DNA of 64,000 nt from Rickettsiales bacterium (GTDB taxonomy: Bacteria; Pseudomonadota; Alphaproteobacteria; Rickettsiales; UBA998): positions 1 to 64,000 of the forward strand of contig JAMWZD010000004.1 of assembly GCA_024304995.1 (NCBI GenBank), given 5' to 3'. A model generated the notes under the pieces. The model was given only the letters and a program-made list of their open reading frames with translations, had not been told where the DNA came from and did no database searches. This document shows positions 53,124 through 62,264 of this stretch, in pieces. How positions within the stretch are numbered: the stretch's first letter is position 1; the number at the start of each line of letters is the position of its first letter. Position numbers and translations under genes: made by a program.

Positions 53124-53891
53124 TTAATGACTGCTTTGAACACATTCAGCCAATATGGCGGAACAGTTTTTGCACACGGTTGAACGCAGCAATCCAATAT
53201 CATTTATGGTGATTTCTGCCTGATGTGTTTCCACTCCGAGAGACTTTAACTGATTCAGTGAACGCGAAAATGTCTCAGCACTCATGCCAAGCGCCGCCGC
53301 TGCGAGTGATTTCTCATAAGGCAATGTCACCATAATGCTGCCACTATTCTTTCCGCCACATAATTTAAGCAAAAAACAACCGACCCTTTCAAGGGAGGTC
53401 ATCAATGACAAATGTTCTATATTTTCGGTGTAGCGCGTTTCTTCATTAAGCGTGTTTTCCAGAAAATGCATCATGAAATGGTCATATTCTTCATGATGCT
53501 GCATCATATGTTGCAGGAAGGAAGATTGAATATGTATGATTTCCGTGTCCATCACAGTTTGCGCTGAATAAGGGATATGCCCATTTTTTATAACCGCATT
53601 ACGTCCAAAAATATCATATTTCCCACGAATAGAGGTCACACATTCCTGCCCATCATGCGTTTCCCGAAACAGTTTCACCGCACCATGCATCACAAGCCAT
53701 AAGCTGTTTGCTGCGTCACCTGTAATGCATAATAATGCATCTTTGGGATAATGCTTAACTAAGGCATGTTGCAACACATCATCCAGCATTTCATCAGAAA
53801 AGCTGGAAAACAGATCCGTTTTCCTTAAAAAACTGCGATGAATTGCTTTGGCAGGTAAAGGAGATATTTGTTCCCGTTTTAAAATTGCCAT
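53124..53891 (-). CDS. Crp/FNR-family transcription regulator
   Basis: A 255-residue regulator with a cyclic-nucleotide-binding fold (about 30-140) and a C-terminal helix-turn-helix (AAAALGMSAETFSRSLNQLK). The recognition helix keeps E-x-x-S-R, which reads TTGAT half-sites in FNR and FixK. FNR's N-terminal cysteine cluster is missing, so this is closer to FixK/Dnr in needing another signal; an unusual C-terminal tail has three cysteines (VCKNCSAILAEC). An FNR box (53908-53921) lies 17 bases before the gene, consistent with self-control. Genes of acetate and stress metabolism follow on the other side. Confidence 0.88.
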   Translation of the reverse strand: MAILKREQISPLPAKAIHRSFLRKTDLFSSFSDEMLDDVLQHALVKHYPKDALLCITGDAANSLWLVMHGAVKLFRETHDGQECVTSIRGKYDIFGRNAVIKNGHIPYSAQTVMDTEIIHIQSSFLQHMMQHHEEYDHFMMHFLENTLNEETRYTENIEHLSLMTSLERVGCFLLKLCGGKNSGSIMVTLPYEKSLAAAALGMSAETFSRSLNQLKSLGVETHQAEITINDIGLLRSTVCKNCSAILAECVQSSH

Positions 53892-53907
53892 TTATTTTCA
53901 TCTCCGC

Positions 53908-53921
53908 TTGATACGTGTCAA
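53908..53921. promoter_or_regulatory. FNR-type box between the regulator and the pta-ack operon
   Basis: TTGATACGTGTCAA matches TTGAT-N4-ATCAA except for one base. Its centre at 53914.5 lies about 41 bases before the start predicted from TACATT (53943-53948), the class II spacing, for the plus-strand operon. On the minus strand it overlaps a TTGACA element before the regulator gene, where binding would repress. Confidence 0.72.
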
Positions 53922-54003
53922 ACCATCAGTAAAAAACCATGCTACATTCATAATGTTACATATTTTTAAGATTTTAGCAATCAAACATATAAGGAGTATA
54001 GCA

Positions 54004-54177
54004 ATGTCATACCATCATCAACCATTCCACAAACATGATTTTATCGTAGTGCGCAAACGGTCTCATAACAAAAAAAGACAGTCTGCCTCATCGTATTTTG
54101 ATTCTGTATATCGTAAAACACATAAAAATAACCTTTCACAAAAAGAAGAAGATTGCTGTAACATGGCAACTGACTGA
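54004..54177 (+). CDS. Small basic protein at the head of the FNR-linked operon
   Basis: A 57-residue protein (MSYHHQPFHKHDFIVVRKRS at the start) that I do not recognise. It is rich in His and Lys, with four His in the first eleven residues and a Cys-Cys pair near the end, so metal binding is possible. AAGGAG lies nine bases before the ATG. It is the first gene after the FNR box and precedes the MaoC-phosphotransacetylase gene by 22 bases. Confidence 0.6.
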   Translation: MSYHHQPFHKHDFIVVRKRSHNKKRQSASSYFDSVYRKTHKNNLSQKEEDCCNMATD

Positions 54178-54199
54178 ATAATTATAACACTGGCGAGCT

Positions 54200-55600
54200 A
54201 TGAGTTATTACATTGAAAATGTGACATTTGACGAATTGGAGATTGGAGATACTGCAAGCGTTGAGCATGTATTGACTAAACATGACATTCAGCTTTTTGC
54301 AGTCATGTCAGGTGATGTGAATCCTGCTCACGTGGATGAAGAATATGCCAAGAGTGACATGTTTCACGAGCTGATTGGGCATGGCATGTGGAGCGGGTCT
54401 CTAATTTCCACCGTGCTTGGCACAAAACTCCCTGGCCCTGGCACAATATATGTTGATCAGTCATTGCATTTTTGCCGCCCCGTGAAACTGGGAGATGCTA
54501 TCACAGCAACGGTCACGGTTAAATCGAAAGAAGATGATCGTTATGTGCGTTTTAAATGCCGTTGCGTCAATCAGGATGGCAAAGAAGTGGTCACAGGGGA
54601 AGCGCTGGTTATTGCTCCATCTGAAAAAGTGAAACGCAAGCGTGTAATATTGCCAAAGGTGGAAGTGAGTGAAACCCACATCGCTTATTATGAGGAACTC
54701 ACAGCAAAAACCAAAGGATTGGACCCGCTTAAAACAGCAATAGTCCATCCCGTTGATGCAAATTCTCTTGGCGGGGCGATTGATGCTGCGCAGGAAGGGC
54801 TTATCATTCCCGTGTTTGTTGGCCCTGAACACCGCATTCGCGCCGTTGCAGAAAAGGAAGAATTTGACCTCTCACCCTATGAGATTATCAACACAAAACA
54901 CAGCCATGAAGCAGCTGAACGTTCTGTAGAACTTGCCCGCGTAGCAAAAGTGGAAGCGTTGATGAAAGGGCATATCCATACAGATGAATTAATGCATCCC
55001 GCACTTAGCAAAGAAAAAGGGCTTCGCACCGCACGCCGCATGAGCCACGTGTTTGTGATTGATGTCCCAAGCTATAAAAAACCACTTTTCCTGACTGATG
55101 CAGCACTCAACATTGAACCTCATCTGATGGAAAAGAAAGACATTGTGCAAAATGCGATAGATTTGTTTTTAACGCTTGGTCATGGCACACCAAAAGTGGC
55201 GATCGTGTCTGCCGTGGAAACCGTGAATGAAAAAATCCCTTCCACCCTGGATGCAACGGCTTTGTGCAAAATGGCTGAACGCGGGCAGATTACGGGCGGT
55301 CTGCTGGACGGGCCTTTAGCGCTGGATAACGCCATCTCAAAAGAAGCTGCGCTGGCAAAGGGCATCGTTTCACAAGTGGCTGGTGATGCAGATATAATTG
55401 TCGTGCCTGACGTGGAATCAGGTAATATGCTTTATAAACAAATGCGCTATTTATCTGGTCTGGAAGCTGCAGGCATTGTGATGGGCGCATCTGTTCCCAT
55501 CATCCTGACCAGCCGTTCCGCCAAACGCGGCATCACACGCAATGCATCTTCTGCATTGGCACTGGTCTATGCCCGCAAAAAAATGATGTTATCATCATGA
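54200..55600 (+). CDS. MaoC-like hydratase fused to phosphate acetyl/butyryltransferase
   Basis: A 466-residue fusion. Residues about 1-145 form a MaoC hot-dog domain (LFAVMSGDVNPAHVDEEYA and HELIGHGMWSG are its hydratase motif). Residues about 160-466 form a phosphate acetyl- or butyryltransferase domain (DPLKTAIVHPVDANSLGGAI, HPALSKEKGLRTARRMSH, KPLFLTDAALNIEPHL, AILTSRSAKR-like end). The protein would turn acyl-CoA and phosphate into acyl phosphate, which the next gene uses to make ATP. Such fusions exist in other proteobacteria; which acyl group is handled here is open. The end overlaps ackA by four bases. Confidence 0.88.
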   Translation: MSYYIENVTFDELEIGDTASVEHVLTKHDIQLFAVMSGDVNPAHVDEEYAKSDMFHELIGHGMWSGSLISTVLGTKLPGPGTIYVDQSLHFCRPVKLGDAITATVTVKSKEDDRYVRFKCRCVNQDGKEVVTGEALVIAPSEKVKRKRVILPKVEVSETHIAYYEELTAKTKGLDPLKTAIVHPVDANSLGGAIDAAQEGLIIPVFVGPEHRIRAVAEKEEFDLSPYEIINTKHSHEAAERSVELARVAKVEALMKGHIHTDELMHPALSKEKGLRTARRMSHVFVIDVPSYKKPLFLTDAALNIEPHLMEKKDIVQNAIDLFLTLGHGTPKVAIVSAVETVNEKIPSTLDATALCKMAERGQITGGLLDGPLALDNAISKEAALAKGIVSQVAGDADIIVVPDVESGNMLYKQMRYLSGLEAAGIVMGASVPIILTSRSAKRGITRNASSALALVYARKKMMLSS

Positions 55601-56703
55601 ACGATATATTACTCACTCTGAATGTCGGCTCTTCTAACCTGAAATATGCTGTTTTTAGCGCGGATGAAGCATTGCAGCGCCTTTCAGACGGGCAGATTGA
55701 GCGTGACGCAGCATCTGGCGGGTTGGGATATAGCATTCTGCAACAGCTGGAACGTGACGTTCCGCAACATACGCTCAAAGCCGTGTGCCACCGCATTGTG
55801 CATGGCGGAAAGCATTACACGCAGCCTGTAGAGATTGACACAGATGTGTTGAACACGCTGCGCCAGCTTGCCCCTCTCGCCCCGCTGCATCTGCCGCCTG
55901 AAATTGAAGTGATTGAAGAAATCGCAGATGCTTCACCAGTAACGCAGATTGCCTGTTTTGACACCGCATTTCATGCTACCCAGCCAGATATTGCCACCCA
56001 ATTTGCCCTGCCGCATTATTATCATGATGATGGCATACGCCGTTACGGTTTTCACGGATTGTCCTATGATTACATCGCCTCTCAGATGCCTGAAATTGTT
56101 GGCGACGCTGCGCAGGGCAATGTCATCGTGGCGCATCTGGGCAATGGTGCAAGCATGTGTGCCATGAAAGACCGCAAAAGCATTGCCACCACTATGGGTT
56201 TCAGTGCGCTGGACGGGTTGATGATGGGTACACGCTGCGGGTCTGTTGATGCAGGCGTGTTGCTATATTTACTGCAGGATGCAGAGCAATGCATGGGCGT
56301 GAAAGAATTAAGTGATATGCTGTATAAACAATCTGGCTTGCTGGGGGTGTCTGGCATTTCTCATGATGTGCGCATTTTGGAAGCAAGTGACGACCCGAGC
56401 GCCGCAAAAGCGCTGGAACTATATTGTTACCGAGCAGCAAAAGAGATGGGATCACTCATCATGACGCTGGGCGGGCTGGACGCACTGATTTTCACAGGCG
56501 GCATAGGCGAACATAGCGCCCATATGCGCGCCATGATCTGCGCTCACCTGAAATGGATGGGACTATCACTCGACGCAACAGAAAACGCGCACCATGCCAG
56601 CACCATTTCCTGCACCAACAGCAGCATTGGCGTGCATGTGATTCCGACAGACGAAGAACTGATGATGGCGCGTTATGGGGTGGGGTTGCTTAATGCATCA
56701 TAA
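55597..56703 (+). CDS. ackA: Acetate/propionate kinase
   Basis: AckA makes ATP from acyl phosphate and ADP, or the reverse. The 368-residue protein has LTLNVGSSNLKYAVF, CHRIVHGGKHYT, CFDTAFHATQPDIA, RRYGFHGLSYDYIA, VAHLGNGASMCAMKDRKS and FTGGIGEHSAHMRAMIC. It is somewhat shorter than E. coli AckA (400). Being translationally coupled to the phosphotransacetylase, it completes a route for substrate-level ATP under low oxygen. It converges on the stress gene with a 14-base overlap. Confidence 0.95.
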   Translation: MNDILLTLNVGSSNLKYAVFSADEALQRLSDGQIERDAASGGLGYSILQQLERDVPQHTLKAVCHRIVHGGKHYTQPVEIDTDVLNTLRQLAPLAPLHLPPEIEVIEEIADASPVTQIACFDTAFHATQPDIATQFALPHYYHDDGIRRYGFHGLSYDYIASQMPEIVGDAAQGNVIVAHLGNGASMCAMKDRKSIATTMGFSALDGLMMGTRCGSVDAGVLLYLLQDAEQCMGVKELSDMLYKQSGLLGVSGISHDVRILEASDDPSAAKALELYCYRAAKEMGSLIMTLGGLDALIFTGGIGEHSAHMRAMICAHLKWMGLSLDATENAHHASTISCTNSSIGVHVIPTDEELMMARYGVGLLNAS

Positions 56704-57553
56704 ACACCGCCATGCTGGCATGGTGTATCATATGCCTTGTCACGCTGCCTGAAATCATCTGGCGCAGGCGACTGTGGGCGTAAGCGCCCATGATGATTAT
56801 ATCTGCTTCCTGCGTAGCGGCGGCGCGGGTTATCTGGTCACCCATATTCGTGCCAGCATCCTTTAACGAAATCGCGGTAATGGAAATGCCATGCGCACTG
56901 AGATAGGCTTCCAGATTTTCAATATCAGGGTTGTTTTCAGCCACCTCCCCAATGCGCAGCACCACCACTTCCAAAGCGTTGCGAAGCAAGGGCAACGCAG
57001 CACTGATTGCCCGCGTCGCAGGCGCACTGCCGTCCCACGCAATAGCTACTGTATGCATGTGTTTTACGGCTTTTCTGGGCGGAACAATGATCAAGGGACG
57101 ACCAGAATCAAACAAGGTTGCGTGAAAGACTATGTCATAATTATAATTCGTTTCTGCAATGTCACGGCACACCACCACTACATCATGCATTTTTGCCCTG
57201 CGCGTCAGGCATCTGGCAACATCTCCTGCATCGCGCACCCAAAGGGCGTGTGGAGTGAGGTTGGAAGTGCTTTTTGCACAGCTTATGTGATGTTCATTGC
57301 ATAATTCCACAAAATGCCCGTGCGCCTTGCTGGCTCTGCTATCTGCCTCTTCCTGCAGATGTTCCCTGAAACTCTGCCCCACCGCCGCCGCGGCAGAGGC
57401 ATCCATAGGATATAAAAATTCATATGGGTCAATGGAAATATGCTGGCACGTCACCGATGCCCCTCTATCCTTTGCAAGATTAATCGCTGTTTCCAGCGCA
57501 GCATTTTCTTTCTGCTGTCCGTGGTAGGGCGTTAATATGGTGCGAATGGTCAT
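56690..57553 (-). CDS. Tandem universal stress protein
   Basis: A 287-residue protein of two Usp domains, about 1-145 and 150-287. The second keeps the ATP-binding motif (IIMGAYAHSRLRQMISGSVT, then RHM), while the first is degenerate (AKSTSNLTPHALWVRDAGDV in the corresponding region). Two-domain UspE-like proteins are typical of FNR and FixK regulons. The FNR box at 57612-57625 stands at class II distance from a TTTAAT -10, so it should be induced when oxygen is low. Confidence 0.9.
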   Translation of the reverse strand: MTIRTILTPYHGQQKENAALETAINLAKDRGASVTCQHISIDPYEFLYPMDASAAAAVGQSFREHLQEEADSRASKAHGHFVELCNEHHISCAKSTSNLTPHALWVRDAGDVARCLTRRAKMHDVVVVCRDIAETNYNYDIVFHATLFDSGRPLIIVPPRKAVKHMHTVAIAWDGSAPATRAISAALPLLRNALEVVVLRIGEVAENNPDIENLEAYLSAHGISITAISLKDAGTNMGDQITRAAATQEADIIIMGAYAHSRLRQMISGSVTRHMIHHASMAVFMMH

Positions 57554-57611
57554 AGCTGTTTATTACACTCATCAGTTTCTGTGATTAAAACAGAAAATAT
57601 GATTTTATTGC

Positions 57612-57625
57612 TTGATGCCTATCAA
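57612..57625. promoter_or_regulatory. Perfect FNR box between usp and fabI
   Basis: TTGATGCCTATCAA is a perfect TTGAT-N4-ATCAA palindrome, centre 57618.5. On the plus side TATAAT (57647-57652) predicts a start near 57659 and on the minus side TTTAAT (57589-57584) predicts one near 57577. Both are about 41 bases from the centre, the classical class II position. Confidence 0.85.
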
Positions 57626-57693
57626 GGGTAATGCCATTTTTCGAAATATAATTAACTACTAAGCATTATAAAATTAAGAAAAGGAGATGCTGC

Positions 57694-58464
57694 ATGATTC
57701 CGATTGATGTGAGCAACAAGAAAGGGTTGATTGTTGGCATTGCTAATGAACATAGCATTGCATGGGGTTGCGCCCAGCGTTTGCACGAAGGGGGCGCGAA
57801 GCTGGCGGTGACATACCTGAATGAAAAAGCAAAACGCCATGTTGAGCCACTGGCGCAAAGCGTGAATGCTGATATTTTTCTGCCACTAGATGTCACCCAT
57901 GAACCCGCAATGGACGCGCTGTTTGATGCCGTCACTGCAGAATGGGGCAAGCTGGATTTTGTGATTCACTCCATCGCATTCGCACCCAAGGAAGATTTGC
58001 ATGGGCGCGTGGTGGATTGTTCGCTGGATGGTTTCACACAAGCCATGAATATTTCCTGCCATAGCTTTATGCGACTTGCAAAACGTGCTGAACCGCTGAT
58101 GGCAGACGGCGGCAGCCTTATCACTATGAGTTATTATGGCGCAGATAAGGTTGTTCCGCATTATGGCATGATGGGACCTGTGAAGGCAGCGCTGGAATCC
58201 TGCGTGGAATATATGGCCGCTGAGCTTGGCACGCAGCAAATTCGCGTTAACACCATCTCCGCAGGAGCCATGCCCACACGCGCAGGCTCAGGACTGCAAG
58301 CATTTGACCAGCTTCTGGATGCTTCAGGCAAAAAATCTGCGCTGCATCATCTGGCAACCCCAGAAGATGTTGGCAATCTGGCAGCGTTTTTGATCAGTGA
58401 TTTTTCTGCAAATATCACTGGCTGCACTCATTTTGTGGATAGTGGCTATCAGATGATAGACTAA
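57694..58464 (+). CDS. fabI: Enoyl-ACP reductase FabI
   Basis: FabI carries out the last reduction in each fatty acid elongation round with NADH. The 256-residue protein has the FabI start KKGLIVGIANEHSIAWGCAQ, VIHSIAFAPKEDLHGRVVD, and the catalytic Tyr-x6-Lys in ALIT-free form SYYGADKVVPHYGMMGPVKA. The downstream NTISAGAMPTRAGSGL is typical. A strong AAGGAG lies before the ATG. Expression from an FNR-type promoter is unusual and suggests a second FabI used at low oxygen. It overlaps the RTX gene end by four bases. Confidence 0.93.
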   Translation: MIPIDVSNKKGLIVGIANEHSIAWGCAQRLHEGGAKLAVTYLNEKAKRHVEPLAQSVNADIFLPLDVTHEPAMDALFDAVTAEWGKLDFVIHSIAFAPKEDLHGRVVDCSLDGFTQAMNISCHSFMRLAKRAEPLMADGGSLITMSYYGADKVVPHYGMMGPVKAALESCVEYMAAELGTQQIRVNTISAGAMPTRAGSGLQAFDQLLDASGKKSALHHLATPEDVGNLAAFLISDFSANITGCTHFVDSGYQMID

Positions 58465-61400
58465 ACAAACTCAAAATCAGCCGCGCTTAAATTAGCGGCT
58501 ATTGTATTTTGCAACGTTAGCGTGTTTAACCCTGCATTTGCAGGATCAAGCTCAATCACTGTATGCAACCCCGACTGGTTGATATTAGGAGCAAGACTTG
58601 CCCAGTCAGTGATGCCAGAACTATTCAGATTTGAAGTAAGGCGTATAATATCCCCAATCGCTGAACCAGGATTTTCAAAGTCTGTAATGATATCATTTCC
58701 GGATCTCGCCCCAAACTGGAAGATGTCATTTCCAACACCGCCAGTGAATGTATCATCAATTGTTCTAAACTGGTATTTTGCCGATAGATAATTTTGCACT
58801 GCTTCATAACTAGCTGAGGTTAAACTAGTATCAAAAATTATTAATTCTGCAATATGTCCTCTAAAGTCTTTCACTGAAGTTCTGTCCCATATTCCTAATG
58901 TTCCATTGTCAGCTTGTAGCAATGGTGTTGTACTTGCATGAGAATTTTTATATTCAGTATTATTTTGAACTATCGTTAAAGTCTTTCCATTAATGCTGTC
59001 ATATTCACCCGTAATCATAGCAGGCGTAGGCGTAGTATAAGAAGGCACAGTTGTGTCGATATCATTGCCAAAATGAGCTAATGTAGCCGTTGAACTATCT
59101 CGATATCCAAAATGCAGCCCTCTGTCACTCACATCTGGTGTAGTAGCAAGAAAGTAATTTTGGCTTCCTGGTGAATTTCTTTGAATTACAGAAAAAATGG
59201 TATAATCAGAATTTGCCATAAATGAAAGGTCTATATCATAATGGTCAGTTGTGAAATTTAGTGCACCTTTTCCATTAATTATGTTTGTCTGATATACTGC
59301 TTGATCCGCAATATTTGTTTGCACAGCATTATTATCACCTCCTGCTTTATCAACCCAGGTTGCAATCTTACTGCCATTTAAAACTATAGAGCCATCTCCA
59401 TTCACGTCTTGTCCATCAAGCCAAATAATTGCATTATCTAAATCAGTAGGAGAAGTTATTTCTTTCTGAGAAGCATCTATCAGTATATCGTCACCATTCT
59501 CACCATTGATGCTGTCAATACCATATCCAGCATTAATAGTGTCATCACCATTTCCTCCATTAATGGTGTCATCTCCACCACCGCTATAGAATAATTCGTT
59601 GTCTAATGTACCAATTATAATATTGTCTGTTTCATCAGCTGTTCTTAAATTAATTGTCTGATCTGCAAATTCAATCACTTCAGTGAAAGATATGGTATCT
59701 GTTCCATCTGTTCCAGTATGAAATACTGTGATTTTTTCAGAGCCAGAAATAATATATTCCGATCTACTTCCAGAATACGAAATAGTATCTATTCCGCTAT
59801 TACCAACAATAATATCGTTTCCACCATTACCTTTAAATAGATCTCCTCCCGCGCCACCAATTATTGTATCAGTTGCATCAGAACCTTTAATATTAATAGA
59901 ATATAATGTGTTTGATGTATCTGAAAATACTGAAACTCCCTGTGAATTTCCAGTTGCATCAACAATCAACTGATTGTCATCAATACCAGCTCCTGATGAA
60001 TAATAAGAATCATTAACAGTGATTCTATGAATATTATCATTTCCTTTTAGATTAAATTCTTCAATAGAAATAAAGTTTGAGTTAAAATCATTCAAGAATA
60101 TACTTAGAGGATTCTGATTTATATCTACAATATCATGTCCAGCCCCCCCATTTACTACACTCCCTACTAAAGCAGAGACCCATGAAGAACGGATATTATG
60201 TTTCTGCCCCAGATAAGTGAATATTTCGTTCTGCTGGCTAGTGTTCAGTGATGTATCAAACACTAATATTTCGGATATACCACCATTATAGAAAAAACTA
60301 CCCCATTTAGCTATCGTTCCATTATTAGCTGAAATCAATGGAGTAATATTCCCATTATTATTTGTATAATTTACATTATTAGAAGTTATCCCTACTGTAT
60401 GACCGTTTGCGAAATCTAATGTTCCGTAAGACATCTCAACAATTTCTTTTGTAAAGTTTGGAATAGCAACATCTATATCATTGCTGTATTGCGCTAATGT
60501 AAAACTGTTTGTAGAACGGTAACCAAAATGCAGGGATTGATTATCAGTGAAGGGAGATGTGTTTAGTAAATAATTTCTATCCAGTGAAGATTCTCGTGAA
60601 TGGATTGCAAATATATGATATTCAGACCCAGCCAGAAATGAAAGATCAATATTGTAAAAATCTTTTTCAAACGTCAATTCTTTCCCATTATTCCCGTATT
60701 TTGTATTAACAATAGCTTGAGAGTCTGCACCAGACTGAGTCGCATTATTATCTCCCCCTGCCTTATCTGCCCATGTCGAAATACGAGTTCCATCAGCAAT
60801 ATCGCTACCATCTCCATTTGCGTCATGTGCATCCAGCCATAATTTTAGATTTGCTGATGATAATAAGGATGGTGTGGTATTTGGCTGGATACCCGTAATT
60901 GTAAAAATATCATCTCCTGCACCCCCTGTTAGAGAGTCAAATCTGTCACTTGCAGTAACGGTCACATGATTTCCTGCAGAAAGTCCTGATGCATTTAAAG
61001 TAACATTTTGAGAAGTGGAAGCGGAAAAATCAAAGGTTACGCGGTTATTTTCAACACCAGCGCCATTCGCGAAATAACTATCTTCAACCGTAATATTATG
61101 TGCCTGATCATCTGCGAATACAAAGCGTTCAATTTCGGAGATGTTACTATATTGTGATGCACCGAGCGTTAGATTTGCTGTGCCGCTCGCAATATTGAGC
61201 ACATCACTTCCAGCACCGCCAGAAATGGTATCGCTATCATGCCAGAATGATGCCTGCGCAGCATTAAATGTGTCTGCCAGATTTCCTCCCTCCAAATCAT
61301 CTGTTAATGATGCAGTGATACTCAGGGTTAGACCAGTTGGAGTTGGCGTTACTGGAGCAGATGGCGTGCCAGAAAAGTCTGTTGAAGGTGTGGTAATGTC

Positions 61401-62177
61401 AGTTGCTGGTATTGGCTGTTCGGGTGCGGGTGCGGGTGCAGGTGTGTCTGGTGCAGCTATAACTTCTTCAGAAGTGGATGGTATTTCGTCAGAACTGCCG
61501 TCAGTATTATTTATCGCAGAAACAGTGCCGCCATATTCCACATTATCTTGGTTATACGGCTCTTTAAACGAATTTATCTCACGGCTTTTCAAAGGCACAT
61601 CAGCAACTTTAGAGTTACTTTCAACTAATTGTGTTTCAAAGAACTCCCTGCTTACAAAGTTATTTTTTACACTGCCCCCCAGATTGTTATCCGTTTCTTC
61701 AAAATTTGCTGAATGTTTTTGCAGAAACGCCTCCGTAACTACACTTGAAGCGCCACCACCTTTTTTGGGACTAAATTCTATATTATTAGAACCATTCTGT
61801 TTTTTATCATTCAAACGAATAACATATTGTTTGAGCCCTACACTTTCCGAAAAAATATTAATTTCAGAAGTGACATTTTTAATAAGTATAATTTTGGATA
61901 ATGCTTCTGAACTTTTGAAAAATGCCAACACGTCATTTTTGTTGCCAGACACCACTACCGCGCCAATATTACTATCATAAGAAGCGCTTACATTATGTGC
62001 ATCTGCTTTTTGCTGAATCGTGGTTTCGAGGTCACTATATTTCGAGAGTTCGCTTTGTTGCAAGGATAATACAATGCGTTGTTTATGGTCAGCAAGAACG
62101 GTTTCGAGCTGCTGCGATAATGTAGTGCGTAGCTTCGAAGTTGCTTTTGAATGTGTCTGTTCTGACGTGTAATCCAA
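58461..62177 (-). CDS. Large RTX-type secreted protein with two LamG-like domains
   Basis: A 1238-residue protein without an N-terminal signal, so export would be by a type I system recognising its C-terminus (IITDF...EFV ending). The first 70 residues are helical; about 240-290 is Pro/Thr-rich. Calcium-binding nonapeptides occur at about 765-805 and 855-902 (GGNGNDIIVG-like; GGDDTINGGNGDDTINAG) and again near 1137-1165. Two copies of a LamG/concanavalin-like domain lie at about 442-660 and 915-1136 (LWLDAHDANGDGS against IWLDGQDVNGDGS; ADKAGGDNNA against VDKAGGDNNA). It looks like an adhesin or surface-bound sugar-binding protein. The start codon is TTG with AGGT upstream. No hlyBD homologue is in the window. 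Confidence 0.88.
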   Translation of the reverse strand: MDYTSEQTHSKATSKLRTTLSQQLETVLADHKQRIVLSLQQSELSKYSDLETTIQQKADAHNVSASYDSNIGAVVVSGNKNDVLAFFKSSEALSKIILIKNVTSEINIFSESVGLKQYVIRLNDKKQNGSNNIEFSPKKGGGASSVVTEAFLQKHSANFEETDNNLGGSVKNNFVSREFFETQLVESNSKVADVPLKSREINSFKEPYNQDNVEYGGTVSAINNTDGSSDEIPSTSEEVIAAPDTPAPAPAPEQPIPATDITTPSTDFSGTPSAPVTPTPTGLTLSITASLTDDLEGGNLADTFNAAQASFWHDSDTISGGAGSDVLNIASGTANLTLGASQYSNISEIERFVFADDQAHNITVEDSYFANGAGVENNRVTFDFSASTSQNVTLNASGLSAGNHVTVTASDRFDSLTGGAGDDIFTITGIQPNTTPSLLSSANLKLWLDAHDANGDGSDIADGTRISTWADKAGGDNNATQSGADSQAIVNTKYGNNGKELTFEKDFYNIDLSFLAGSEYHIFAIHSRESSLDRNYLLNTSPFTDNQSLHFGYRSTNSFTLAQYSNDIDVAIPNFTKEIVEMSYGTLDFANGHTVGITSNNVNYTNNNGNITPLISANNGTIAKWGSFFYNGGISEILVFDTSLNTSQQNEIFTYLGQKHNIRSSWVSALVGSVVNGGAGHDIVDINQNPLSIFLNDFNSNFISIEEFNLKGNDNIHRITVNDSYYSSGAGIDDNQLIVDATGNSQGVSVFSDTSNTLYSINIKGSDATDTIIGGAGGDLFKGNGGNDIIVGNSGIDTISYSGSRSEYIISGSEKITVFHTGTDGTDTISFTEVIEFADQTINLRTADETDNIIIGTLDNELFYSGGGDDTINGGNGDDTINAGYGIDSINGENGDDILIDASQKEITSPTDLDNAIIWLDGQDVNGDGSIVLNGSKIATWVDKAGGDNNAVQTNIADQAVYQTNIINGKGALNFTTDHYDIDLSFMANSDYTIFSVIQRNSPGSQNYFLATTPDVSDRGLHFGYRDSSTATLAHFGNDIDTTVPSYTTPTPAMITGEYDSINGKTLTIVQNNTEYKNSHASTTPLLQADNGTLGIWDRTSVKDFRGHIAELIIFDTSLTSASYEAVQNYLSAKYQFRTIDDTFTGGVGNDIFQFGARSGNDIITDFENPGSAIGDIIRLTSNLNSSGITDWASLAPNINQSGLHTVIELDPANAGLNTLTLQNTIAANLSAADFEFV

Positions 62178-62264
62178 TCCGTAACCTATTATTTATTATA
62201 TAATAGATTATAGTTTATTGGTTAAATAATTAATAATGTCAGGTTAAACAATATGTTAAGAAGC

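Noticed and set aside
53848-54003. Extension of the 57-residue gene upstream to 53848
   Set aside because: It would overlap the regulator start and cover the FNR box, while AAGGAG sits directly before the ATG at 54004.
58461-60200. Repeated short DNA units that might suggest a CRISPR array
   Set aside because: They lie in frame within the RTX gene and encode GGxGxD calcium-binding repeats; spacing and sequence are protein-driven.
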